Part shown: positions 40,701 through 47,930 of the stretch, piece after piece
Position numbering within the stretch: the first letter of the stretch is position 1
Layout: every line of letters begins with the position of its first letter
NCBI GenBank assembly: GCA_025996865.1
Contig: BNTV01000021.1
Coordinates: forward strand, 1-47,930
From: Bacteroidia bacterium
Lineage (GTDB): Bacteria > Bacteroidota > Bacteroidia > Bacteroidales > Azobacteroidaceae
Reading direction: 5' to 3'
Length of the DNA stretch: 47,930 bases
Made by a program: the position numbers and the translations under genes
The notes under the pieces: generated by a model
Told to the model about the DNA's origin: nothing
Databases searched by the model: none
Seen by the model: only the letters and a program-made list of their open reading frames with translations

Positions 40701-41518
40701 ATCTGTTGGATGGAACACTTGAAATGGAAGGACGCCCGCTACATTCATTCTATTCCTATAAATATTTAGGTTTGAATGCAAACAATGGAATACCCATTTT
40801 TTATGGTTCCCAACAGATTCAAAATTTGGGGTATCAAACGGTCAACTTTGTGGATAAATACCGGAACATGGATTTAATTGACATTTTCACCGACGTGATG
40901 GAATATTCCGGTACACGGGTTCCCACCATTCAGGGAGGTGTTCAAAACTCGGTAAGCTGGAAACAATTTTCAGCGACTGTGAGCGTAACATACAGTTTCG
41001 GTTCTAAAATTCGCTTGTTGCAGATGTATCCCACAGCGAACACATCCATGGTTTCCATTGCTCCGCAACCAACGACCAATGTACGCCGGGAATTTTTAGA
41101 CAGATGGAGAATACCGGGAGACGAAAAATATACTGATGTACCGGGTATCGTTTCTCTGACTGATTATACACAGACAATCGGCACCCAATTGTGGTGGTCA
41201 GGCCAACGCAACAGTAAAAACGAAGCTTATTCGTTTGGTAGTTCTCTGTGGCAAATGTATGATAGATCCAATTTGCGAGTGGTAAATGGTGATTTTGTAA
41301 AAATACAATCACTTTCCTTACGCTATAATGTTCCGGATAAGCTTTGTAAATCTGTGAGTATTAAGTCTGCCCATATTGGCCTTACAGGGACAAATTTATA
41401 CACCTTTTGCAGTGATAAATTGAAAGGTCAAGACCCTGCTACGCAAGATGGAGTAGCCCCAACCATCAATATGTCGCTTCGTCCTACTTATTCTTTTAGT
41501 TTGAATGTTTCATTTTAG
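37796..41518 (+). CDS. SusC/RagA-type TonB-dependent receptor with STN signalling domain (locus 1)
   Basis: A 1240-residue outer-membrane importer counted from ATG 37796; the frame also extends to 37730 through the fecR stub. A leader with hydrophobic core LIFFFLLLFFVPMWA is followed by an STN domain (about 40-115, ISIKDALKSTEQQSKVHIMY), which would contact a FecR. Then come a carboxypeptidase-like domain (ISGIVLDEDRKPLPGVSIRL), the plug (EGYVPGMVFM, RLRIRGTSTVLGNQEPLWVI, QIDILKDASATALYGARAAN) and a 22-strand barrel ending YSFSLNVSF. The substrate is unknown. SusD follows 9 nt later. Which start is used decides whether an extra N-terminal extension of 22 residues precedes the signal peptide. 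Confidence 0.93.
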   Translation: MRKKDPCEKWYINHLKMKNLIFFFLLLFFVPMWANNLEDTPLVTIQNKSISIKDALKSTEQQSKVHIMYQEDLIDKSKRLDLNLENVTLRNALDAICIPAKLKYEFVDNYVLITRMQTVTIVAIASDKPIVISGIVLDEDRKPLPGVSIRLKGTQNGVVVGTISNQDGNYALTVPAADNFTLVFSFIGKQTSEVKYAGKDNIDVVMKDAIALLTEVVVNTGYQNIDLRKTTSAIQSIKAEDIVVPGLTSIDQMLEGYVPGMVFMQNSGQIGATPRLRIRGTSTVLGNQEPLWVIDGIVQENPVNINPEQINDLDFVNLLGNAVSGLNPDDVEQIDILKDASATALYGARAANGVIVVSTKRGKPGPPVLSYSFSGTYRQRPYYSDASVNMMNSRERIDFSRELIEKQVTYPLLTNGWVGYEKAMRDYWLGRTSFDEMQSEVSRYESANTDWFDVLMYNTFSNKHTVGLSGGTTGLRYYVSAGYTEDKGNIKGESNKSYTGTVNLTANYNRFTIHFIMGGNSGKKIHTPSDVELTKYAYETTRALPAYNDDGSLWYYQRQVSSEISSGSIINRDFNIINDQRNTSQDIRNTGFKGSVVVDYKISNPLKASLTASYSTDNTTQEIWHGEKSLEAMRLAYVTNATQGSALPAGGELKYQNSEHYAYTVRGQLDFNKHFDSEKKHFVSASAGGEVSSNQYFGLSQTYRGYLKERGKKMAEIALNTSFYTNWKATNSAALGEWSDKLTNIASTYGTLSYTFNNVYTVNGNVRLDASNRFGSRANEKLAPIWSLSTRWHIKEDILKDVKWINDLSLRGSFGYQGNMLENQTSKLVLQRGALNAVYQEYVSSIYQGSYPNPDLRWEKTASYNATLDFAFLQNRVAGSISYFYKRTEDAFLSKTISSINGLDRYVVNQGTLENQGLELGLQFTVIDTKRKNPNGVRWSMSPNVGQTLNKLFGNSKDKALTNQITYQNLLDGTLEMEGRPLHSFYSYKYLGLNANNGIPIFYGSQQIQNLGYQTVNFVDKYRNMDLIDIFTDVMEYSGTRVPTIQGGVQNSVSWKQFSATVSVTYSFGSKIRLLQMYPTANTSMVSIAPQPTTNVRREFLDRWRIPGDEKYTDVPGIVSLTDYTQTIGTQLWWSGQRNSKNEAYSFGSSLWQMYDRSNLRVVNGDFVKIQSLSLRYNVPDKLCKSVSIKSAHIGLTGTNLYTFCSDKLKGQDPATQDGVAPTINMSLRPTYSFSLNVSF

Positions 41519-41527
41519 AAAAAAATT

Positions 41528-42946
41528 ATGAAAAAAACAGTATTTATTCTATTGATAACAACAGGACTTGCATTATTCTCTTCCTGTAGCGATTTTTTGC
41601 ATGAATATCCCAAAGATTTGACGTATGCAACTTCTTCCGATGATTTGAAGGAATTGTTGATAGGGAATGCGTACATTGGGTCCGATTTGTATATTTTTCT
41701 TCCAAAGTTAAGTGATGATCTTGTTTTTGTGAGATCAAGCACCGCAACACGCGGAAATTTAGATGCGTATTGGTGGGACCCTATGCCCAATACGGAAGTT
41801 TACTGGAAAGACTTTTACCGGAGAATCAGTATAACAAATGTAGTTATCTATGATATTGAAGAATTTAAAGACGAGCCGGGCGATGGTTACCGGAGGGTGA
41901 AAGGAGAAGCTCATTTTTTAAGGGCGGCATTTTATTATTATTTAGTGAATTTTTATGGCAAGCCTTACTCAGCGAAAACAGCCAATACGGATTTAGGCGT
42001 TCCGCTGAAATTATCCCCGGCAGTTGAAGATAAACGTTATGTCCGGAATACTGTGCAGGAATGTTATGACCAGATTATTAATGACTTAAACATTGCAATC
42101 GAGTGTCTATCCGGAATTTCATCCGGCGTCTATCGCACCGGTGAAAGCGCTCCACACTTCTTATTGAGCCGCATTTATCTTTATATGGGCAGATGGGAAG
42201 AAGTGCTGAAGCAGACTGAAATCCTCTTGGCTAATCAGAGCTATAGCTTGTTGGACTATAATAAAGTGGGTCCGGTTGCCTCTGCCGATGTAGTGTGGGC
42301 AGGTTCTCCTGAAGTTGTTTTTACTAATGGGCAATGCGCTTATGGTGAGATGGAATATTACCCAACCACCTTTTATAGCCGTGCCAATGATGAAATCATC
42401 GGCATGTATGAGTCAAATGATTTGCGGCGAGCATACTTTTTTCGTGGAGATGCTATTTTTTCACCCCGCAAAAAAAGATCAAGCGGAAGAAATACAGTGT
42501 CTGATTACTTTATTTTCCGGTTGCCGGAGATTTACCTGAATCAGGCGGAAGCCTTGGTCATGTTGGATCGGGATGCTGAAGCGATTGCCGCAGTGCAAAA
42601 ACTTCGTGAAACCCGATACGTTACCGGAACCCTTCCGGCATTGAATCTCTCCGGAGAATCTTTAGCAAATTTTATCCGGGACGACCGGCGCAGGGAATTT
42701 GCTTTTGAAGGACAACGCTATTTCGATTTGCGACGGTATGCCGTAAGTCCCAAATGGCCTTTCCAAAAGGAAATTCGTCACCCCTATTATCCGGTGGGCG
42801 GAACGGAAGTTATCGGTGACCGGGTATTGGGAAAATATGATGATGAACCGGAATTTTATGTATTCCCTATTCCGGAGTCTGAAATTGTTAACAATGCAGG
42901 TTCCTTGATACAGAATGAAACGAGAGCGCAAAAATTACCTTTATAA
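41528..42946 (+). CDS. RagB/SusD-family outer-membrane nutrient-binding lipoprotein
   Basis: A 472-residue surface lipoprotein and partner of the preceding SusC. It acts as the lid and ligand-binding subunit. The lipobox is LALFSSC. RRVKGEAHFLRAAFYYYLVN is the conserved SusD helix motif, GVPLKLSP and NTVQECYDQIINDLNIAIE follow, then LPEIYLNQAEAL and the C-terminal RREFAFEGQRYFDLRRY. It is 9 nt downstream of susC and clearly in the same operon. Confidence 0.93.
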   Translation: MKKTVFILLITTGLALFSSCSDFLHEYPKDLTYATSSDDLKELLIGNAYIGSDLYIFLPKLSDDLVFVRSSTATRGNLDAYWWDPMPNTEVYWKDFYRRISITNVVIYDIEEFKDEPGDGYRRVKGEAHFLRAAFYYYLVNFYGKPYSAKTANTDLGVPLKLSPAVEDKRYVRNTVQECYDQIINDLNIAIECLSGISSGVYRTGESAPHFLLSRIYLYMGRWEEVLKQTEILLANQSYSLLDYNKVGPVASADVVWAGSPEVVFTNGQCAYGEMEYYPTTFYSRANDEIIGMYESNDLRRAYFFRGDAIFSPRKKRSSGRNTVSDYFIFRLPEIYLNQAEALVMLDRDAEAIAAVQKLRETRYVTGTLPALNLSGESLANFIRDDRRREFAFEGQRYFDLRRYAVSPKWPFQKEIRHPYYPVGGTEVIGDRVLGKYDDEPEFYVFPIPESEIVNNAGSLIQNETRAQKLPL

Positions 42947-42952
42947 AACAGA

Positions 42953-43933
42953 ATGGATATGAAGAAATATATATTAATGTTCTTTTGTGCAACTCTGATA
43001 TGGAGTTGTAACAATGATGATAACAGCACACTCGAACCGAGTTATACCGATGTAGATTGGTTTGAAATCAAAGATGGTCCGGACGAAATAGACCATTTGC
43101 GTTACGAAATATACAAATCCACAGGAATTTCTGTTTTATATTCAGATGTCTTGGGAACGCAATTTCGTGGATTTGATGGTTTTGGAGACAGCATCATCCA
43201 TGTACAAAAATTAGATCCTTATTATGCCATTACCGGCAGGTCGGGAAATATTTCTTATACCTTCTCCGGAAACAAGACGGATATTCGCAACGGTGTCCTG
43301 TTTTTGAAAGAAGAAGTTATCCCATTACTAAATCCTGTGATTTATCCGAGGAGTTTTTTGTTGGTGGAAAGTTTAATCCTGAATGCCAGTTCTACCGTAG
43401 CAGCCGGTAATCGGGAAGGAAACGTTTTCAAAGGAATGATGACCACCTTTGTGGGTTATGTTAGTCGAATGGAAAACTTGAACACGGCTGAAAAACATGC
43501 ACTTGCTGCTGAAATTTCAGCGCCGATATGGACTGTTTACTTAGAAATGGAATTTACAGAAGAATTAGTCCCTTTTTATCTTGTATCGAATAATTCCGTA
43601 ACCAATTGGCCGACATCGGCTACCAATAAAAATACATATAATCGCGATGTGCGTTCTAATCCGGGCAATTATGATATTCCTACCAAACCGCATTGGAATG
43701 AGTTTGGATTCTTGATCCGAAATCCGGATATCATATCGAATACAAATATTCCAACCTTATTGTACTATACTCCGACACAGACGCAAGATTTAACTTCGTT
43801 TATCCAAGCGGCTTTGACTTATAACGAAGCGGAATTTCAGGCATTGTATGAAAATGTGACGGGATACAATCTGTTGATAACTAAATACAGGATGATAAAA
43901 GGACTTATTGATGAGGTAAATAATAAATATTAA
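42953..43933 (+). CDS. SusCD-associated lipoprotein, metallohydrolase-like but without HExxH
   Basis: A 326-residue lipoprotein (lipobox LIWSC). Overall layout and the ends, with FGFLIRNPD and a TQDLTSFIQAALTY...RYRMIKGLIDE-like tail, recall the substrate-import-associated zinc metallohydrolase lipoproteins encoded beside SusC/SusD. No HExxH motif is present; the position where it might be expected reads KGMMTTFVGYV. It may be a non-catalytic relative that binds substrate, or a different family. Two starts (42953, 42959) are possible. It lies 6 nt after susD. Confidence 0.5.
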   Translation: MDMKKYILMFFCATLIWSCNNDDNSTLEPSYTDVDWFEIKDGPDEIDHLRYEIYKSTGISVLYSDVLGTQFRGFDGFGDSIIHVQKLDPYYAITGRSGNISYTFSGNKTDIRNGVLFLKEEVIPLLNPVIYPRSFLLVESLILNASSTVAAGNREGNVFKGMMTTFVGYVSRMENLNTAEKHALAAEISAPIWTVYLEMEFTEELVPFYLVSNNSVTNWPTSATNKNTYNRDVRSNPGNYDIPTKPHWNEFGFLIRNPDIISNTNIPTLLYYTPTQTQDLTSFIQAALTYNEAEFQALYENVTGYNLLITKYRMIKGLIDEVNNKY

Positions 43934-43941
43934 AAGGAAAT

Positions 43942-44868
43942 ATGAGAAATTTATTCATAAATTTAAGTATCGTTGCTTGCGGATTGCTTTGTTTTGCTTG
44001 CAGCGAAAATGTTGAAGAAAGTGTCTTGAATCTTTCCGTTACGGATATACATTTGGATGCTTCCGGAACCGAACAACAGATCAAAGTGGAAACAAATGAA
44101 ATATTGTGGCAAATATCAGGCAATCCTGATTGGATAAGTATTAAGAGAGATTCTTGTTTCCTTATTATCAGTGCAGACAATAATCCGACTCGCGAGTCAA
44201 GATCGGCTAAGATTGCTGTCGTTGCCGGAGACAAACACGTTCGGGTAGATGTGTCGCAGGCGGAAGGTCTTCGCGCTCTGGGGGAACTATATCCCGATGC
44301 CATAAATCCGGTCGGCGTTATTTTCAAACTTATGGATGGAGGTAAACACGGAAAAGTAATTGGATTTAACGAAACAGTAGGCGTTTGGGGACCAAGAGGA
44401 GAGCCTCATTTGGACGCCCGCGATTTATACAACGGAAGGAAGAATACCTTAACCGTCCTCGGTACACGCAAAGACCAGCCAAATTTCCAGACAGACTATC
44501 CCGTTTTTTATTGGCTTCTCAATGAGATAAATGGTGGTGATATGAATGGGATGTGGTACATTCCGGCCTACTATGAATTGCTGGAAATGCATGCTGTCGT
44601 TACCGGTAACAAGCTTGTTATACCGGCCACATTAACAAATAGTAATCCTGTGTACATCCACAATAGCGTTGTTAGGGATTATTTTAATAATCAGATCATG
44701 GCGTATGGTGGCGTTCCATTCTCGTTCACAAATAAGGTACACTTTTCTTCCTCGGAGTACGACTTGAATCAGGCACGCTGTGTAATGTTCGCGAACAATA
44801 TTCTTTTCACGAATCTTTCTGCGAAAAGTGAATTAAATGTACTTTTTCGTCCCATTCTTGAATTTTAA
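43942..44868 (+). CDS. BACON-domain lipoprotein
   Basis: A 308-residue lipoprotein (lipobox LLCFAC). Residues about 28-110 form a BACON-like beta-sandwich: LSVTDIHLDASGTEQQIKVE, WQISGNPDWISI, RSAKIAVVAGDKHVRVDVSQ. The C-terminal two thirds (VFYWLLNEINGGDMNGMWYI, PAYYELLEMHAV) recall DUF1566/Lcl-type lectin-like domains with a W-x-I-P-x-x-x-E-L motif. BACON domains commonly occur in surface proteins of glycan-use loci. It is the last gene of the first receptor operon, 8 nt after the preceding one. Confidence 0.65.
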   Translation: MRNLFINLSIVACGLLCFACSENVEESVLNLSVTDIHLDASGTEQQIKVETNEILWQISGNPDWISIKRDSCFLIISADNNPTRESRSAKIAVVAGDKHVRVDVSQAEGLRALGELYPDAINPVGVIFKLMDGGKHGKVIGFNETVGVWGPRGEPHLDARDLYNGRKNTLTVLGTRKDQPNFQTDYPVFYWLLNEINGGDMNGMWYIPAYYELLEMHAVVTGNKLVIPATLTNSNPVYIHNSVVRDYFNNQIMAYGGVPFSFTNKVHFSSSEYDLNQARCVMFANNILFTNLSAKSELNVLFRPILEF

Positions 44869-44891
44869 TTGTAAAAAACAATCATTTTTCA

Positions 44892-45019
44892 ATTTTTTTG
44901 TCACCCATTTTATAACGATAATCGTCTTGATAATATAAATTGACAGTATAAAATTGTTTAAATATTATGCAAGACAATTACTTTTTGACACTTTTTCAAC
45001 GATATTGCAACAATCAGTT
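44892..45019 (+). repeat. Duplicated promoter and fecR 5' end, copy 2
   Basis: Partner of 37655-37782; here it continues into a complete fecR. Confidence 0.85.
44900..44928 (+). promoter_or_regulatory. ECF-type promoter of the second receptor locus
   Basis: GTCACCC (44900-44906), 16-nt spacer, CGTCTT (44923-44928); same motif and spacing as at 37663. Confidence 0.6.
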
Positions 45020-46106
45020 GACAAAAGATGAATACATGGCTTTACGGCAGTGGTTAGCTGCTTCTTCGGAAAATGAGCAGTTGATGATTAATTTTTTAAA
45101 ACTCAACAAAAGAGAAAAGCAATGGAATGCCTTTCAAGATATTGACCCACAGCAAGCGTGGTCGCAAATACTCAGTAAGCGCCGGAAACAAAATATCCTT
45201 ATAACATTTTACCGTTATGCAGCCGTAGCTTGCATCATGTTGGCGCTTGGATTTGGGTCATACTTCTATTCAAGGATGGACACGAAACCTTCTTTGGTCG
45301 AACTGTTTCCCAACCAAGGGGCATCCAAAGCGATACTCACTTTGTCCAATGGAGAAATTGTGGATTTAACCGGGAGCAATGTTATTGTGGATAATGGTGC
45401 AGTGGTTGGCCGGAATGTAGATAATCTTCTATCATATACGGACAGTATCCATAAGAAAGAAGAAAATATTCAATTCAATACCATTACCGTTCCACGCGGC
45501 GGAGAATATTCTCTTGTTCTGTCCGACGGCACGAAAGTCTGGTTGAATGCGGAATCGTCATTGCGCTATCCTGTCGGATTTGACGAAAAAACACGAAAAG
45601 TAGAACTGATCGGCGAAGCCTATTTTGAAGTCGCAAAAAAAGAAGTTCCTTTTATAGTGGAAGCGCAAAAAAACCAAATAACAGTGTTGGGTACGCATTT
45701 CAATGTATCTGCATATATCTCCGAAGCCATGGTTACCACATTGGCAAGCGGAAGTGTTGAAGTACAAAATCATTCCGATAAAATAATACTTCAACCGAAC
45801 CAACAAGCCGAGATTGGGATGAATGAAACTCAAATCACCGTTCGACAGGTAAATGCTAATTATTACACCGCTTGGGCTACCGGCTTGTACCGTTTCGACA
45901 ATACTTCCTTGGAAGATATTACAGCCCAATTGTCGCGGTGGTATAATGTAAAAATCGAATATGATTCTCCGGAAATAAAGCAAATCAATTTTACGGGAAC
46001 CATTGTACGGAGCAAATCATTGGGATTCGCGCTGGATTTGATTCAACGGATTTCCGATGTGCGGTTTAAAAAAGAAGAAGATCGGATAAAAGTTTATAAA
46101 CACTGA
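44967..46106 (+). CDS. FecR-family anti-sigma factor
   Basis: A 379-residue inner-membrane regulator. The cytoplasmic N-terminal domain (about 1-75: LFQRYCNNQLTKDEYMALRQ, WLAASSENEQ) binds the ECF sigma factor. A membrane helix lies at about 85-104 (AAVACIMLALGFGSYFYS). The periplasmic FecR domain has ITVPRGGEYSLVLSDGTKVW, LNAESSLRYP, VELIGEAYFEVA and ITVLGTHFNVSAY. A C-terminal STN-like segment (FDNTSLEDITAQLSRWYNV) closes the protein. No sigma gene lies directly upstream, so it probably controls the sigma factor at 37093. Confidence 0.93.
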   Translation: MQDNYFLTLFQRYCNNQLTKDEYMALRQWLAASSENEQLMINFLKLNKREKQWNAFQDIDPQQAWSQILSKRRKQNILITFYRYAAVACIMLALGFGSYFYSRMDTKPSLVELFPNQGASKAILTLSNGEIVDLTGSNVIVDNGAVVGRNVDNLLSYTDSIHKKEENIQFNTITVPRGGEYSLVLSDGTKVWLNAESSLRYPVGFDEKTRKVELIGEAYFEVAKKEVPFIVEAQKNQITVLGTHFNVSAYISEAMVTTLASGSVEVQNHSDKIILQPNQQAEIGMNETQITVRQVNANYYTAWATGLYRFDNTSLEDITAQLSRWYNVKIEYDSPEIKQINFTGTIVRSKSLGFALDLIQRISDVRFKKEEDRIKVYKH

Positions 46107-46148
46107 TATAGAGAGACTTTAAAATATATTTCACTAATTTTTTTGAGT

Positions 46149-47816
46149 ATGCGAAGAAAAGAGCCTTGTAAAAAATGGTATATAAACCATTTGAAAATGA
46201 AGAGTTTGATATTTTTTTTCCTTTTACTCTTTTTTGTACCTGCTTGGGCTAATAATTTGGAAGATACGCCATTAGTAACTATTCAGAACAAGAGTATCAG
46301 TATTAAAGATGCGTTAAAATTGATGGAACAACAAAGTAAAGTGCACATTATGTATCAGGAAGATTTGATAGACAAAACGAAACGTCTTGATTTAAACTTA
46401 AAGAACGTTACGTTGAGAAATGCTTTGGATGCAATTTGTATTCCTGCTAAGTTAAAGTATGAATTTGTAGATAATTATGTCTTAATCACCCGTGCGCAGA
46501 ATGTGACAATTGTGCCCGTTGCTTCCGACAAACCGATTGTTATTACCGGAATAGTTCTGGATGAAAAAAGCGAACCGCTTCCGGGAGTGTCTGTCCGGTT
46601 AAAAGAAACGAATGAGGGAACAATTTGTGACAATAACGGAGAGTTTAGATATGTATTAGCGACAACTGTTCCGTCGCAGACCTTGATTTTTTCTTTTTTA
46701 GGATACGGAAAAAAAGAGGTAGTCGTCAAAGATCCGTCTCAACGTTTGGTTGTTTCCCTAAACCCTGTGGATGCGGAATTGGAAACAGTTGTCGTGACAG
46801 GTTACGGAAATATCAGTAAAGGGAATTATACCGGAGCAGCCACTACGGTTAAAGCGGAAGACATCCTGTTGGCGGGCGTCGCTTCTATTGACGAGATGTT
46901 ACAAGGAATTGTACCGGGAATGTTGGTTCAGACTGTTACCGGACAAGTGGGAGCTTCGCCGAAAATCCGGGTGCGGGGTACCTCTACCATCTTGGGAAAC
47001 CAAGAACCTGTATGGGTTGTGGACGGTGTGATTCAACAAGATCCTCAACCTTTCAATGTGGACGATAACACCGCTTTTTCTGTAAGCGAAGATGATATAC
47101 GGCGTTTGGCCGGGAATGCCATTTCTTGGTTAAATCCAATTGACATTGAAACGATTACCGTGTTGAAAGACGCCTCTGCAACAGCTATTTACGGCTCGAA
47201 AGCAGCAAATGGAGTTATCGTGATTACCACAAAAAAAGCTTATGTAGGAAAAATTTCCCTGCAATACAGCGGTGACCTGACCATAGGGCAACGTCCCAAT
47301 TATAGTTTGTATGATCGTATGAATTCAAAGGAAATAATGCAATTTTCCAAAGAAATGTATGAGGAGCGGGTCAGTTATCCGAGCCAAATCGTACCCATGG
47401 GTTATCCCGGATTGATAGAGCGATTGGTAAATAAAAATATCAGCGAGACGGAATTTGTGGATGCGTATAAGAAAATGGCCGGTCAAAACACAGACTGGTT
47501 CGATATCTTGTTTCGCAACTCGGTGAACCAAGCACATACGATCAGTTTGAGTGGTGGTTCGGAGATATTGCAGAACAGAACTTCTTTCGGCTACAATGAA
47601 ATGAAAGGAGAGGCTATCGGAAATGATATGACTACATTCACCGCTTCTACCAATACTACTCTTGTGTTAGGAAGCAAATTGACTGCCAGTTTACAATTGA
47701 ACGGTACAAGCCGTGAAGTAAACGGATTTGCTTATGGTACAGCTCCTTACGACTATGCTTATAATACTACACGTATTCTGCCGGCCTATAACGACGATGG
47801 CTCGGTAGTGTCATAA
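46149..47816 (+). pseudogene. SusC-type TonB-dependent receptor, cut by an insertion sequence (locus 2)
   Basis: The first 552 or so codons of a second SusC with STN domain. The leader and STN region are almost identical to locus 1 (KKWYINHLKMK, FFFLLLFFVPAWANNLED). The carboxypeptidase-like domain has diverged (KETNEGTICDNNGEFRYVLA). The plug carries KIRVRGTSTILGNQEPVWVV and TVLKDASATAIYGSKAANG. The native frame ends after ILPAYNDDGS, where locus 1 continues WYYQ. The last residues VVS and the stop come from the IS end. About 690 residues of barrel are displaced beyond the IS, so this copy is inactive unless the element excises precisely. Confidence 0.85.
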
Positions 47817-47930
47817 ATTATCAGAATAAATTATTAACTTTGCAGTCAAAAAAAAGGGAATCAGATGATACATACGAGCGCAATAGAATGTCCTCACTGC
47901 CACAGTAATAATTTGGTAAAAAACGGCAAA
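47804..47930 (+). mobile_element. Left end of an IS1-like insertion sequence
   Basis: From GGTAGTGTCATAAATTATC (about 47804) the sequence departs from the SusC pattern. A canonical -7 box TAACTTTG (47835-47842) lies 22 bp before the transposase start. The element continues past the window. Confidence 0.7.
47865..47930 (+). CDS. Transposase, zinc-ribbon N-terminus (partial)
   Basis: 22 residues: MIHTSAIECPHCHSNNLVKN and on to the window end. C-P-x-C-x-S-x-x-L-V-K-N-G-K is the InsA-type zinc ribbon start of IS1-family transposases. The family call rests on this motif only. Confidence 0.65.
   Translation, partial: MIHTSAIECPHCHSNNLVKNGK

Overview
The window looks like a chromosomal segment of a Bacteroidales bacterium (phylum Bacteroidota). 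Signs of this are SusC/SusD-type outer-membrane import genes with an ECF sigma factor and a FecR-like anti-sigma factor, a type IX secretion sorting domain on a large metalloprotease, a 6-bladed beta-propeller family found in Bacteroidales, BACON and M56/BlaI proteins, and many promoters of the Bacteroidota form TTTG - about 19-20 nt - TAnnTTTG. The T9SS cargo argues for a Porphyromonadaceae/Dysgonomonadaceae/Tannerellaceae-like lineage, but the family cannot be settled from this sequence.

Layout. 1-890: start of a leftward helix-turn-helix gene, tRNA-Leu(UAA) with its terminator, and a tRNA-like sequence whose anticodon loop is 52 nt instead of 7. 904-5863: a RING + TerD-like protein, peroxiredoxin bcp, a remnant toxin-antitoxin-like pair, a membrane-anchored phosphate-binding-like protein and a small membrane protein. 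5947-13672: M6 metalloprotease, 4-alpha-glucanotransferase, bactofilin, folB and nspC. 13700-17521: frameshifted HigA-like antitoxin, two palindromic MITE-like elements, an orphan TonB fragment and a UvrD/PcrA helicase.

17521-28190 is the most unusual block: five paralogous secreted 6-bladed beta-propeller proteins in tandem. Four have a copy of the same promoter region upstream, and three of those carry a conserved hairpin. The fourth promoter copy leads into an operon-like run: a cysteine-rich NVEALA-like secreted peptide, the fifth propeller, a membrane-anchored thioredoxin-like protein, a GT-C-type membrane glycosyltransferase, a GT2 with an internal deletion, and a dedicated signal peptidase I. 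Short remnants of the thioredoxin-like gene's 5' end follow propellers 2, 3 and 4, so the array seems to have grown by tandem duplication of part of this operon. I read it as a possible export/maturation/glycosylation module for a small peptide.

28241-32543: an ISAon1/ISL3-like IS remnant, a TonB-receptor pseudogene with a large internal deletion, ogt, and an M56 peptidase/BlaI pair with a palindromic operator candidate. 32647-37647: speA, a Uma2-family gene, exonuclease III, a histidine kinase and an ECF sigma factor, with the last four touching or overlapping. 37663-47930: two FecI/FecR/SusC-type loci made by duplication. In the first, the FecR gene is reduced to about 19 codons fused in frame to SusC, followed by SusD and two lipoproteins. 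In the second, FecR is intact but SusC is cut by an IS element that runs off the window.

Polyamine synthesis appears twice (nspC, speA). Decay and rearrangement are frequent: at least seven genes are truncated, frameshifted or internally deleted.
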